Source: Hyphomicrobiales bacterium
GTDB taxonomy: Bacteria; Pseudomonadota; Alphaproteobacteria; Rhodospirillales; JACKKN01
Assembly (NCBI GenBank): GCA_024236415.1
Contig: JACKKN010000001.1
Coordinates: 62,001 to 126,000, forward strand
DNA length: 64,000 bases
Direction of reading: 5' to 3'
Notes under the pieces: generated by a model
What the model was told of the DNA's origin: nothing
What the model saw: the letters and a program-made list of their open reading frames with translations, nothing else
Databases searched by the model: none
Translations under genes and position numbers: made by a program
Shown: piece by piece, positions 9,401 to 17,687 of the stretch
How positions within the stretch are numbered: position 1 is the stretch's first letter
How the letters are laid out: each line of letters opens with the position of its first letter

Positions 9401-9824
9401 GGTCCCCGGGTTCCTCGCCGCCCGCCGCCTCGGGGTCGTGCGGCTCCAGGTCGCGGGCCACCGCCGGGCTGTGCAGCAGGGTCGAGATGCGATCGGCGTT
9501 GTCGAAGCTCTCGTCGGCCTCGAAGTGCAGGGTGGGGGTGTAGCGCAGGCGCACCTTCTCGGCCACCAGGTGGCGCAGGTAGGGCGCGGCCCGGGTCAGG
9601 GCCGGCACCAGGGCCGCGGCGTCGCCGCCGCCCAGGGGCACCACATAGGCGGTGGCGTTCTTCAGGTCCGGGCTGGCGCGGACCTCGGTGACCGTGACCG
9701 TGACCCCCTGCAGGGCCGGGTCGCGGACCTCGCCGCGCTCCAGGATCCAGGCCAGGGCGTGGCGGATTTCCTCGCCCACGCGCAACTGCCGCTGACTGGG
9801 AGCCCTGCTGCGCCCTTTGCCCAT
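9390..9824 (-). CDS. rbfA: 30S ribosome-binding factor A
   Basis: 144 residues, starting MGKGRSRAPSQRQLRVGEEI. The single KH-like domain shows the family pattern RHALAWILERGEV, VTVTEVRASPDLKNATAYVVPLG and LRYTPTLHFEADES. RbfA binds the 30S subunit near the 5' helix of 16S rRNA and helps its late maturation and cold adaptation. It has an acidic tail (EPHDPEAAGGEEPGD). It lies 68 bases after infB and overlaps truB. The frame is open upstream into the infB region, but the start with MGKG matches the family. Confidence 0.95.
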   Translation of the reverse strand: MGKGRSRAPSQRQLRVGEEIRHALAWILERGEVRDPALQGVTVTVTEVRASPDLKNATAYVVPLGGGDAAALVPALTRAAPYLRHLVAEKVRLRYTPTLHFEADESFDNADRISTLLHSPAVARDLEPHDPEAAGGEEPGDHGA

Positions 9825-9892
9825 GTCGTCCTCGAATCCCTGAAAGCACGCCTGTCGAAAGACAGCGGCGGCCGCTCCCGATTGCGGCGCCG

Positions 9893-12445
9893 CTACAGTT
9901 CGCGCGCCACTTCCTCGACCTCGAAGCACTCGATGAAGTCGCCGACCTGGATGTCGTGGTAGTTGGCGAAGGCCATGCCGCACTCGGTGCCTTCCTTGAC
10001 CTCGCGCACGTCGTCCTTGAAGCGCTTGAGCTGTGACAGCTCGCCCTCGTGGATGACCACGTTGTCGCGCAGCAGGCGCACCTTGGCGCCGCGCTTGACG
10101 GTGCCCTCGGTGACCATGCAGCCGCCCACCTTGCCGACCTTGGTGATGTTGAACACCTCGCGGATCTCGGCGTAGCCCAGCAGGTTCTCCTTCAGGGTCG
10201 GCGACAGCATGCCGGACAGGAACTGGCGCATGTCGTCGGTCAGGTCGTAGATGATCGAGTAGTAGCGGATCTCGACCCCGTCGCGGCGCGCCATCTGCCG
10301 GGCCTGGGGGTTGGCGCGCACGTTGAAGCCGATCACCAGGGCGTTGGAGGCCCGGGCCAGGATCACGTCGGACTCGTTGATGCCGCCGACCCCGGCGTGC
10401 AGGATCTGCGCCCGCACCTCGTCGGTGCTGATCTTGTCCAGGGACCCGACGATGGCCTCCAGCGACCCGTGCACGTCGGCCTTGATGACCATCGGCAGGT
10501 TCTGGGCCTCGCCCTCGCGGATCTGCTCGAACATCTGCTCCAGGCTGCCGCGCGCGGTGGCCGCGGCGCGGGCGTCGCGGCTCTTGCGCTGGCGGAACTC
10601 GGTGACCTCGCGGGCGCGCGCCTCGCTGTCCACCACCACCACCTCGTCGCCGGCCATGGGCGTGCCGTTCAGGCCCAGGACCTCGACCGGGGCCCCTGGC
10701 GGGGCCTCGTCGACGCTGTTGCCGCGGTCGTCCACCAGGGCGCGCACGCGGCCCCATTCGGTGCCGGCAACGAAGATGTCGCCGCGCTTCAGGGTGCCGC
10801 GCTGCACCAGCACGGTGGCCACCGAGCCGCGGCCGCGCTCCATCTTGGCCTCCACCACCACGCCCTCGCCGGGCCGGTCGGGGTTGGCGCTCAGGTCCAG
10901 GATCTCGGCCTGCAGGAGGATCGCCTCCTCCAGCTTGTCCAGGTTCAGGCCGGTCTTGGCCGAAACCTCGACCGACAGCACGTCGCCGCCCATCTCCTCG
11001 ACCACGATCTCGTGCTGCAGAAGTTGGGTGCGCACCTTCTTGGCGTCGGCGTCGGGCCGGTCCATCTTGTTGATGGCGACGATGATCGGCACCCCGGCGG
11101 CCTTGGCGTGGTGGATGGCCTCGACGGTCTGCGGCATGACGCTGTCGTCGGCGGCCACCACCAGGACCACGATGTCGGTCACCCGCGCGCCGCGGGCGCG
11201 CATGTCGGTGAACGCGGCGTGGCCCGGCGTGTCGATGAAGGTGATGCGGTCGCCCGAGTGCATGGCCACCTGGTAGGCGCCGATGTGCTGGGTGATGCCG
11301 CCGGCCTCGCCCGAGGCCACGTCGGTCTCGCGCAGGGCGTCCAGCAGCGACGTCTTGCCGTGGTCGACGTGGCCCATGACGGTGACCACCGGCGGCCGCG
11401 GCTTCAGGTTCTCGGCCTTGTCGTCGCCGCCGCTGAGGCCGATCTCCACGTCCGACTCGCTGACCCGCCTGATGCGGTGTCCGAACTCGGACACCACCAG
11501 CTCGGCCGTGTCGGGGTCGATGTTCTGGTTGATGGTGGCCATCACCCCCATCTTCATCAGCGCCTTGACCACGTCGGCGGCGCGCTCGGCCATGCGGTTG
11601 GCCAGGTCCTGCACGGTGATGGATTCCGGCACCACCACGTCGCGCACGATCTTCTGTCCGTCCTGCAGCTGGCGCTGCAGCTTCTGCTTTTCCTTCTCGC
11701 GGGCGCGCCGCACCGAGGCCAGCGACCGGGTCCGCTCCTCGCGGCCGCCCAGGGCCTCGGAAATGGTCAGCTTGCCGCCGCGGCGGCGCGACGTCTGGCC
11801 CTTGCGCGCGGTCAGGGTCGGGCGCTTGGGCTCGGCCTTGTTGGCCGCCTTCTTGCGGCGCTCGGCGGCCTCGTCGTCCTCTTCCTCGGCGGGGCGGGCC
11901 GCCGGCTTGGCCGGCCGCGCGGCGGGCTTGGCCGGGGTCTCGGCCTCGGCCGCCGGGGCCTCGGCCGCGGCGGGCTCGGCCGGGGTTTCCTCGGCCTCCG
12001 GCTGCGCCGCCGCGGGCTCCTCGGCCACCGGCTCCGGCGCGGGTTCGGGCTCGGGCTCGACCACCGGCTCGGGCCGGGGCGGCGGCGGCGGCAGGGACGG
12101 CTCGGGGATGGCGCGGGCGGCGTCCTCCAGGGCGCGGGCGCGGGCCGCCACCTCCTCCTCGGTCAGGCGCCGGGCCGGCGGCGCCTCCTCGACGATGGGC
12201 GTGCCCAGGGCGGCCTCGGCCTCGGCCCGGGCGGCGTCGTCGCCGGACCGGACGGCGCGCATCTTGCCGCCGGCGCCGCGCTCGTAGGTGCGCTTCTTGC
12301 GCACCTCGACCGTCACCATCTTGGAACGGCCGTGCGAGAAGCTCTGCCGAACCTGTCCGGTCTCGACGGTCTTCTTCAGCTCCAGCTTTCCAGGCTTGGC
12401 AAGGCCCAGGGGCTTCTTGGTGTTCGATTCCTCGGTCTCGGTCAT
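9893..12445 (-). CDS. infB: Translation initiation factor IF-2
   Basis: About 850 residues from the ATG at 12443-12445; a GTG seven codons upstream is possible. The N-terminal third is low-complexity and rich in Ala, Pro and Glu (about 75-200), as in other alphaproteobacterial IF-2. It is followed by an IF2_N module and the GTPase domain with VMGHVDHGKTSLLDA (G1), GGITQHIGAYQV (G2), DTPGHAAF (G3) and NKMDRPDADAKK (G4). Domains II to IV follow to the C-terminus (EFIECFEVEEVAREL region). IF-2 delivers fMet-tRNA to the ribosome. It sits between ylxR and rbfA in the nusA operon. Confidence 0.97.
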   Translation of the reverse strand: MTETEESNTKKPLGLAKPGKLELKKTVETGQVRQSFSHGRSKMVTVEVRKKRTYERGAGGKMRAVRSGDDAARAEAEAALGTPIVEEAPPARRLTEEEVAARARALEDAARAIPEPSLPPPPPRPEPVVEPEPEPAPEPVAEEPAAAQPEAEETPAEPAAAEAPAAEAETPAKPAARPAKPAARPAEEEDDEAAERRKKAANKAEPKRPTLTARKGQTSRRRGGKLTISEALGGREERTRSLASVRRAREKEKQKLQRQLQDGQKIVRDVVVPESITVQDLANRMAERAADVVKALMKMGVMATINQNIDPDTAELVVSEFGHRIRRVSESDVEIGLSGGDDKAENLKPRPPVVTVMGHVDHGKTSLLDALRETDVASGEAGGITQHIGAYQVAMHSGDRITFIDTPGHAAFTDMRARGARVTDIVVLVVAADDSVMPQTVEAIHHAKAAGVPIIVAINKMDRPDADAKKVRTQLLQHEIVVEEMGGDVLSVEVSAKTGLNLDKLEEAILLQAEILDLSANPDRPGEGVVVEAKMERGRGSVATVLVQRGTLKRGDIFVAGTEWGRVRALVDDRGNSVDEAPPGAPVEVLGLNGTPMAGDEVVVVDSEARAREVTEFRQRKSRDARAAATARGSLEQMFEQIREGEAQNLPMVIKADVHGSLEAIVGSLDKISTDEVRAQILHAGVGGINESDVILARASNALVIGFNVRANPQARQMARRDGVEIRYYSIIYDLTDDMRQFLSGMLSPTLKENLLGYAEIREVFNITKVGKVGGCMVTEGTVKRGAKVRLLRDNVVIHEGELSQLKRFKDDVREVKEGTECGMAFANYHDIQVGDFIECFEVEEVAREL

Positions 12446-12550
12446 GGCATTCCGTTTCAAAAACACTTGCGGACCCCGCGGCGCGGGTGCCCCGCGCCGG
12501 TCCGTCTCGTCACTCCTGTGCGCCGGTCCCGGCGCTCCCCCGGGGTCGGC

Positions 12551-13198
12551 TTACGTCCCGCCGCCGGCGGCGGGCCTGCGAAAACCCGCCAGCCTGTCCG
12601 CCTCGGCCATGAGACGATCGGCCAGCCTGCCCGGCGCCAGCGCGGCGTGGACCACCCGCTCGCGCCCCAGGGCCCGGCCCAGTTCGTCGGCGCCGAACAG
12701 GTCCAGCACCGGCGCCCCGGGCGCCAGGGCCGCGATCTTGGCGCGCCCGTCGGCGGCACCGTCGGACGCGGCCAGCAGCACCGCCGGCCTGTTGTCGCGC
12801 AGCCACAGCCGCACCTTCTCGAACCCGGCTACCGCCCCTCCGGCGCGCCGCGCCAGGCCGATCAGGCTCAGGCACCTCGCGGCCAGCAGGGCCTCCACCC
12901 GGTCGGCCATCCCCTCCGGCACCCGGACCCGCGACCGCGCCGCCCTGGCGAACAGGTTGCGCGCGCAGGCTGTATTTACCACATCCCGCGCCGCACTCAA
13001 CCACAAACCCCGCCCCGGCAGGCGCCCCTCGACGTCGGGAACCACCTCCTGGTCGGGCCCGACCACGAACCGGACCATGGCCGCGCAGGGCCGGCTGCGG
13101 CCCTCGACCAGGCACCGCCGGTGGGGTCCGTCGCCGTCCGCCGGCGCCGCCTGGGCGTCCGCGACCGGGGCGGCCGTGGGTTCCGCCGCCGGGCCTAT
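12551..13198 (-). CDS. YlxR-family RNA-binding protein with C-terminal L7Ae-like domain (ATA start proposed)
   Basis: If translated from an ATA at 13196-13198 the protein has 215 residues. Its YlxR (DUF448) signature is GPHRRCLVEGRSRP, then MVRFVVGPDQEVVPDVEG, PGRGLWLSAARDVV and NLFARAARSRVRVP. The second half (ARRAGGAVAGFEKVRLWLRD...LLAASDGAADGRAKI) is L7Ae-like. No ATG, GTG or TTG exists upstream of the conserved RRCLVEG motif in this frame; the first ATG, at 13076-13078, would delete it. The ATA lies six bases after GGAGGA and overlaps the nusA stop as ATAG, which mimics the common four-base coupled overlap. A sequencing error at the start codon is the alternative. Confidence 0.85.
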   Translation of the reverse strand: MGPAAEPTAAPVADAQAAPADGDGPHRRCLVEGRSRPCAAMVRFVVGPDQEVVPDVEGRLPGRGLWLSAARDVVNTACARNLFARAARSRVRVPEGMADRVEALLAARCLSLIGLARRAGGAVAGFEKVRLWLRDNRPAVLLAASDGAADGRAKIAALAPGAPVLDLFGADELGRALGRERVVHAALAPGRLADRLMAEADRLAGFRRPAAGGGT

Positions 13199-14790
13199 AC
13201 CGTTTCCTCCGCCGCCGCCGGCTCGGCCGATTCGGCCGCCGGCTCGGTCGATTCGGCCGCCGGGGCCTCCTCGCCCTCGAACCAGTGGGCGCGCGCGCCC
13301 ATGATGATGTCGTTGGCGGTGTCCATGTCCATGGCCCCGTTGGGCAGCATGTCCAGCAGCTCGTCGCTGGCCAGGTCGGCCAGGTCGTCCAGGGTCTTGA
13401 CGTCGTTCTCGCCCAGGGCCACCAGCATGGCCGGCTTCAGGGCCTCGATGGCCGCCAGGTCGTCGCCGACCCCCAGCTCGCGGCGCCGCCGCGACAGCTC
13501 CTCGTCCAGGGCCTCCAGGTAGTTGCGGGCCCGGTTGCGCAGCTCCTCGGCCACCGATTCGTCAAAGCCCTCGATCTGCACCAGGTCGTCGACCGGCACG
13601 AAGGCCACCTCCTCGATGGACGTGAAGCCCTCGGTCACCAGCAGGTGGGCGATGACGTCGTCCACGTCCAGGGCGTCGATGAACATCTGCGAGCGGCTGC
13701 GGAATTCCTCCTGGCGCTTCTCGCTCTCCTCGGCCTCGGTCATGATGTCGATGTCCCAGCCGCTGAGCTGCGACGCCAGGCGCACGTTCTGGCCGCGGCG
13801 GCCGATGGCCAGGCTCAGCTGCTCGTCCGGCACCACGACCTCGATCTTGCGCGCCTCGTCGTCGACGATGACCTTGGCCACCTCGGCCGGGGCCAGGGCG
13901 TTGACGACGAAGGTGGCGATGTCCGACGACCACTGGATGATGTCGATCTTCTCGCCCTGCAGCTCGCCGACCACGGCCTGCACGCGCGAGCCGCGCATGC
14001 CGATGCAGGGGCCCACGGGGTCGATGCTGGAATCGTGGCTCAGCACGGCGATCTTGGCGCGCGAGCCCGGGTCGCGGGCCACCGCCATGATCTCGATGAT
14101 GCCGTCGTAGATCTCGGGCACCTCCTGGGCGAACAGCTTGGCCATGAACTGCGGGTGGCTGCGCGACAGGAAGATCTGCGGCCCGCGCGGCTCCTCGCGC
14201 ACGTCCATGATATAGGCGCGCACCCGGTCGCCGTTCGAGAAGTGCTCGCGCGGGATGCACTCGTCGCGGCGCAGCAGGGCCTCGCCGCGGCCCAGGTCGA
14301 CCACCACGTTGCCGAACTCGATGCGCTTGACCAGGCCGTTGACGATCTCGCCGGTGCGGTCCTTGTACTCCTGGAACTGGCGGTGGCGCTCGGCCTCGCG
14401 CACCTTCTGCACGATCACCTGCTTGGCGGTCTGGGCGGCGATGCGGCCGAAGTCGATGGGCGGCAGCGGGTCGACCAGGAACTCGCCGACCTCGGCGTCG
14501 GCCTTGCGCCGCCGCGCGGCGGGCACGGTCAGCTGGGTGGCCTCGTTCTCGACCTCGTCGACCACCTCCAGGTAGCGGGCCAGCGAGATCTCGCCCGAGG
14601 TGCGGTCGATGACGGCGCGGATGTCGTGCTCGTGCCCGTACTTGGACCGGCCGGCCTTCTGGATCGCCTGCTCCATGGCCTCGAAGACCTCTTCACGGTC
14701 GATGCCCTTGTCGCGGGCGACCACGTCGGCCACCTGCAACAGTTCCGGCCGTGCGTGGACGGCTTCGGTCTCAGACTTCGCTGCGCTCAT
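13195..14790 (-). CDS. nusA: Transcription termination/antitermination factor NusA
   Basis: 531 residues. Domains in order: N-terminal RNAP-binding domain (about 15-140), S1 (about 145-215, TGEIVNGLVKRIEFGNVVVD), KH1 and KH2 (about 240-370, including GPCIGMRGSRVQAVVGEL and LSLAIGRRGQNVRLA), then two helix-hairpin-helix acidic repeats (about 385-500) typical of proteobacterial NusA. It ends in an Ala/Glu tail containing a short repeat (ESTEPAAESAEPAAAEE). NusA modulates pausing, termination and antitermination. The start overlaps the end of rimP by 20 bases, and the stop overlaps the proposed ylxR start. Confidence 0.98.
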   Translation of the reverse strand: MSAAKSETEAVHARPELLQVADVVARDKGIDREEVFEAMEQAIQKAGRSKYGHEHDIRAVIDRTSGEISLARYLEVVDEVENEATQLTVPAARRRKADAEVGEFLVDPLPPIDFGRIAAQTAKQVIVQKVREAERHRQFQEYKDRTGEIVNGLVKRIEFGNVVVDLGRGEALLRRDECIPREHFSNGDRVRAYIMDVREEPRGPQIFLSRSHPQFMAKLFAQEVPEIYDGIIEIMAVARDPGSRAKIAVLSHDSSIDPVGPCIGMRGSRVQAVVGELQGEKIDIIQWSSDIATFVVNALAPAEVAKVIVDDEARKIEVVVPDEQLSLAIGRRGQNVRLASQLSGWDIDIMTEAEESEKRQEEFRSRSQMFIDALDVDDVIAHLLVTEGFTSIEEVAFVPVDDLVQIEGFDESVAEELRNRARNYLEALDEELSRRRRELGVGDDLAAIEALKPAMLVALGENDVKTLDDLADLASDELLDMLPNGAMDMDTANDIIMGARAHWFEGEEAPAAESTEPAAESAEPAAAEETV

Positions 14791-15277
14791 TTTCCTCTCG
14801 CTCCTCCGCTCTTGCGAGCAACTCGTCGTTCAGTACCAGTTTGGCCTTCTGGATGTCGGCAAAGGCGACCTGCAGCGGCGCCCCGTCCACGGTCAGGCGC
14901 ACGTCGTCGCCGCTGACCCCCAACAGGCGCCCGGTCAGCCGGCGGCGGCCGTCCAGGGGCAGTTTCAGGTGAACCTTGGCTTCCAGCCCGGCGAACCGTT
15001 GGTAGTCCGCGAGGCGGACCAGGGGCCGGTCGATGCCGGGCGAGCTGACCTCCAGGATATAGGCACCGTGCACCGGATCCTCAACGTCCAGCACCGCGGC
15101 CACGGCGCGGCTGACGTCGGCGCAGTCGTCCACGGTGATCCCGGCGCCGTCGTGGCGCTCGACCATCACCTGCAGGCGCGGCCGCTTGGTGCCCGACAGC
15201 TCGATCCGCACCACGTCGAAGCCCATGGCCGCGACGGTCGGACCGATCAGTTCGTCGATGCGGGTCTCCAGGGTCAT
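14771..15277 (-). CDS. rimP: Ribosome maturation factor RimP
   Basis: 168 residues from the ATG at 15275-15277 (MTLETRIDELIGPTVAAMG). The frame is open further upstream but the residues there are low-complexity and not family-like. The RimP signature is visible as ECADVSRAV-like DDCADVSRAVAAVLD, then YILEVSSPGIDRPL and GDDVRLTVDG in the C-terminal SH3-like domain. It assists 30S maturation. First gene of the rimP-nusA-ylxR-infB-rbfA-truB-rpsO run, behind a 100-base leader that follows a terminator-like hairpin. Confidence 0.95.
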   Translation of the reverse strand: MTLETRIDELIGPTVAAMGFDVVRIELSGTKRPRLQVMVERHDGAGITVDDCADVSRAVAAVLDVEDPVHGAYILEVSSPGIDRPLVRLADYQRFAGLEAKVHLKLPLDGRRRLTGRLLGVSGDDVRLTVDGAPLQVAFADIQKAKLVLNDELLARAEEREENERSEV

Positions 15278-15339
15278 CTGCCTGTCGTGCCGTCCGCTGT
15301 TCCTGGTCTCGTTGCACCGGCCGCGGTCCACGCCGCGGC

Positions 15340-15375
15340 CCCGTACTCCGCCCCCGACCCGTACCCCGCCCCCGA
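15340..15375. repeat. Two tandem 18-bp repeats in the rimP leader
   Basis: Copies at 15340-15357 and 15358-15375 differ at one base (unit CCCGTACTCCGCCCCCGA on the plus strand). They lie between the attenuator-like hairpin and the rimP start. Confidence 0.85.
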
Positions 15376-15380
15376 AAAGC

Positions 15381-15405
15381 AAAAAAGGCGGGCCGATGGC
15401 CCACC
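15381..15405 (-). terminator. Intrinsic terminator or attenuator ahead of rimP-nusA
   Basis: On the minus strand GGTGGGCC-ATC-GGCCCGCC (8-bp stem with one G-T pair) is followed directly by TTTTTT. It lies 87 bases after the trmB stop and 104 bases before the rimP start, and downstream of a good promoter candidate at 15468-15497. It could end trmB transcription, attenuate the rimP-nusA operon, or both. Confidence 0.75.
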
Positions 15406-15467
15406 TCGATCAATCCCGGATCAGCGCCCGGGCGGACGAAGTACGTTTCCCCAATAAAACGCGGGTC

Positions 15468-15497
15468 TATATAGCGCCGACGGCGGGCCGATTACAA
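15468..15497 (-). promoter_or_regulatory. Promoter candidate for the rimP-nusA operon
   Basis: On the minus strand TTGTAA (15492-15497, overlapping the trmB stop) and TATATA (15468-15473) are 18 bases apart. This places a start site about 50 bases ahead of the hairpin at 15381-15405. Confidence 0.5.
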
Positions 15498-16220
15498 CCC
15501 CTTTTCACCGCCGGCGCCGGGCGCCGCGGCCCGCGGCCGGCGGCGGAAGGTCAGGTACACGCAGGCGGCGCCGCGGGCCCGGGCCTTGGCCTCGTAGCGG
15601 GTCTCGAACCCGTCGGCCGGGCGTTGGCGCCAGTCGGCGGGGCCGGTCGCCGTCCACCGGAAGGCGGGGTGGCGGGTGGCCTGGTCCAGGGTCCAGCGCA
15701 CCAGGTCCATGTGGTCGCTGGCGACCCGGAACTCGGCGCCGTCCCTCAGCACCCGCGCCAGGTCGTCCAGGAACCGGGGCTGCACCAGGCGCCGCTTGTG
15801 GTGGCGGCGCTTGGGCCAGGGGTCGGCGAACAGGGCGAAGGCGCGGCCGATGGTGGCCTCGCCCAGGGCCGGCAGCAGATGGCGGGCGTCGTCGTCGAGG
15901 ATGCGGATGTTGTCCAGGCCCGCCGCCTCGATGCGCGACAGCAGGGCGCCGACCCCGTTGACGAAGGGTTCGCAGCCGATGAAGCCGACCCGCGGGTGGG
16001 CCGCGGCCTGGGCCGCCAGGTGCTCGCCGGCGCCGAAGCCGATTTCCAGCCACACGTCCTCGGCGCGCGGCGCGAAGGCCGCCGCCGGGTCCGCCGCCGC
16101 GGCCAGGTCCAGGCGCAGGCGCGGCAGCAGGCCGGCCACCAGGTCGGCCCGGTGCGGGCGCAGGGGCTTGCCGTGGCGGCGGCCGTGGAAGCGGGGACGA
16201 TCGTCCGTCGGCTCGGTCAC
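15492..16220 (-). CDS. trmB: tRNA (guanine(46)-N7)-methyltransferase
   Basis: 242 residues from a GTG at 16218-16220. The SAM-binding motif is WLEIGFGAGEHLAAQA, followed by the FIGCEPFVNGVG strand and the family motif FADPWPKRRHHKRRLVQP; the C-terminal TRYEAKARARG tRNA-binding segment is present. It methylates G46 in the variable loop of tRNAs. It lies 16 bases downstream of metK, as in many alphaproteobacteria, and precedes rimP. The final residues are Arg/Ala-rich and variable. Confidence 0.95.
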   Translation of the reverse strand: MTEPTDDRPRFHGRRHGKPLRPHRADLVAGLLPRLRLDLAAAADPAAAFAPRAEDVWLEIGFGAGEHLAAQAAAHPRVGFIGCEPFVNGVGALLSRIEAAGLDNIRILDDDARHLLPALGEATIGRAFALFADPWPKRRHHKRRLVQPRFLDDLARVLRDGAEFRVASDHMDLVRWTLDQATRHPAFRWTATGPADWRQRPADGFETRYEAKARARGAACVYLTFRRRPRAAAPGAGGEKGL

Positions 16221-16236
16221 GGCGCCGCCGGTGGGA

Positions 16237-17409
16237 TCAGGCGCCGAAGGCCGACTTCAGGGCGTCCGCCAGGTCCGTGCGCTCCCACGAGAAGCCGCCG
16301 TCGTCCTCGGGGGCGCGGCCGAAGTGGCCGTAGGCCGCGGTGCGGGCATAGATGGGGCGGTTCAGCTGCAGGTGCTCGCGGATGCCGCGCGGCGACAGGT
16401 TCATGGCGTCCTGCAGCACCTCGGCCAGCTTGGCCTCGTCCACCTGGGCGGTGCCGTCGCAGTTGACGTAGAACGACAGCGGCTTGGACACGCCGATGGC
16501 GTAGGACAGCTGGATCGTGCACTTGTGCGCCAGGCCGGCGGCGACCACGTTCTTGGCCAGGTAGCGCGCCGCGTAGGCGGCCGACCGGTCGACCTTGGTC
16601 GGGTCCTTGCCCGAGAAGGCGCCGCCGCCGTGCGGCGCCGCGCCGCCATAGGTGTCGACGATGATCTTGCGCCCGGTCAGGCCGGCGTCGCCGTCGGGCC
16701 CACCGATGACGAAGCGGCCCGTGGGGTTGACGTAGAATTCCTCCTCGGGGCACATCCAGCCGGCCGGCAGGGTGCTTTCCACATAGGGGCGGACCTTCTC
16801 GCGCACCTCGTCCTGGGACAGGTTGGGGTCGTGCTGGGTCGACACCACCACCGAGGTGGCGCCCACCGGCTTGCCGTCCACGTAGCGCAGGGTCACCTGG
16901 CTCTTGGAATCGGGGCCGAAGCCGCGCTCGACCCCGGCGTGGCGGTCGGCGGCCATGCGCTGCAGGATGCGGTGCGCGTACAGGATCGGCGCCGGCATCA
17001 GCTCGGGCGTCTCGTCCACGGCGTAGCCGAACATGATGCCCTGGTCGCCGGCGCCCTCGTCCTTGTTGCCGACGGCGTCCACGCCCTGGGCGATGTCCGA
17101 GGACTGGGAGTGGATGTGCGAGCTGACCTCGGCGTCCTTCCAGTGGAAGCCGTGCTGCTCGTAGCCGATCTCCCGGACCGCCTGGCGGGCGATGTCGCGG
17201 AACCGTTCGTGGTTCAGGCTGTCGGGGCCGCGCACCTCGCCGGCGAGGACGATGAAGTTGGTGGTGCACAGGGTTTCCGCGGCGACGCGGGAATGGGGGT
17301 CCTCGGCCAGGAAGGCGTCGACGATGGCGTCCGAAATGCGGTCGCAGACCTTGTCCGGGTGACCCTCGGAGACGGATTCGCTGGTGAAAAGGAAATCGCT
17401 CAAGGCCAT
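16237..17409 (-). CDS. metK: S-adenosylmethionine synthetase
   Basis: 390 residues from the ATG at 17407-17409 (AGAGGAG seven bases upstream); in-frame codons further upstream are not family-like. Signatures: SESVSEGHPDKVCDRISDA at the start, GAGDQGIMFGYA (ATP-binding loop) and the P-loop-like GGGAFSGKDPTKVDRSAAY. It makes SAM from methionine and ATP as a cytosolic tetramer, feeding the many methyltransferases in this window. Neighbours are xre upstream and trmB downstream. The 278-base upstream region holds a 10-bp hairpin and a promoter-like TTGACG, but no SAM riboswitch I can recognise. Confidence 0.98.
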   Translation of the reverse strand: MALSDFLFTSESVSEGHPDKVCDRISDAIVDAFLAEDPHSRVAAETLCTTNFIVLAGEVRGPDSLNHERFRDIARQAVREIGYEQHGFHWKDAEVSSHIHSQSSDIAQGVDAVGNKDEGAGDQGIMFGYAVDETPELMPAPILYAHRILQRMAADRHAGVERGFGPDSKSQVTLRYVDGKPVGATSVVVSTQHDPNLSQDEVREKVRPYVESTLPAGWMCPEEEFYVNPTGRFVIGGPDGDAGLTGRKIIVDTYGGAAPHGGGAFSGKDPTKVDRSAAYAARYLAKNVVAAGLAHKCTIQLSYAIGVSKPLSFYVNCDGTAQVDEAKLAEVLQDAMNLSPRGIREHLQLNRPIYARTAAYGHFGRAPEDDGGFSWERTDLADALKSAFGA

Positions 17410-17569
17410 GTGCTGACTCCTCTGGCGGCCATGTGTCAAACCTTGGACCAAGGGCCGCGGTGGTGCCGGCGTTGCGCACGCGAAGGCCTTTGCGCGCCCA
17501 CTTAGCCTTTTTTTACGTGGTGGCAAGCGGTCCAAATCCGTCCACGCCGGCGGCTGCCGGGAACGCCGA

Positions 17570-17593
17570 CGCCGCGAAGTCGGCTTCGCGGCG
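17570..17593. other. Perfect hairpin in the metK upstream region
   Basis: CGCCGCGAAG-TCGG-CTTCGCGGCG gives a 10-bp perfect stem with a four-base loop, about 160 bases ahead of metK. No T-tract follows on either strand. It could end the xre transcript or be a leader structure. Confidence 0.4.
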
Positions 17594-17612
17594 CCTCCCC
17601 GTCGGGGCGGGT

Positions 17613-17641
17613 TTTGTCGCAATGATTCGCGCGGGCGTCAA
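17613..17641 (-). promoter_or_regulatory. Weak promoter candidate for metK
   Basis: On the minus strand TTGACG (17636-17641) is followed 17 bases later by GACAAA, a poor -10. Only the -35 is convincing. Confidence 0.25.
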
Positions 17642-17687
17642 GCGAAAACGGGGCCGGCCGGCGGCCGGCCGGCGGCGCCGCCCGGGG

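Noticed and set aside
13076..13078. ATG as the start codon of the YlxR-family gene
   Set aside because: It would delete the conserved RRCLVEGRSRP segment that defines the family.
10049..13522. Very long open reading frame of over 1,100 codons on the plus strand, opposite infB, ylxR and nusA
   Set aside because: It is the antisense shadow of well-recognised genes; its translation is rich in His, Gly and Leu and has no family resemblance. High GC keeps the opposite frames open.
17410..17687. Possible SAM riboswitch upstream of metK, including an A-rich stretch near 17510
   Set aside because: Compared by eye with SAM-II and SAM/SAH consensus motifs; conserved core and pairing do not match. A covariance-model search would settle it.
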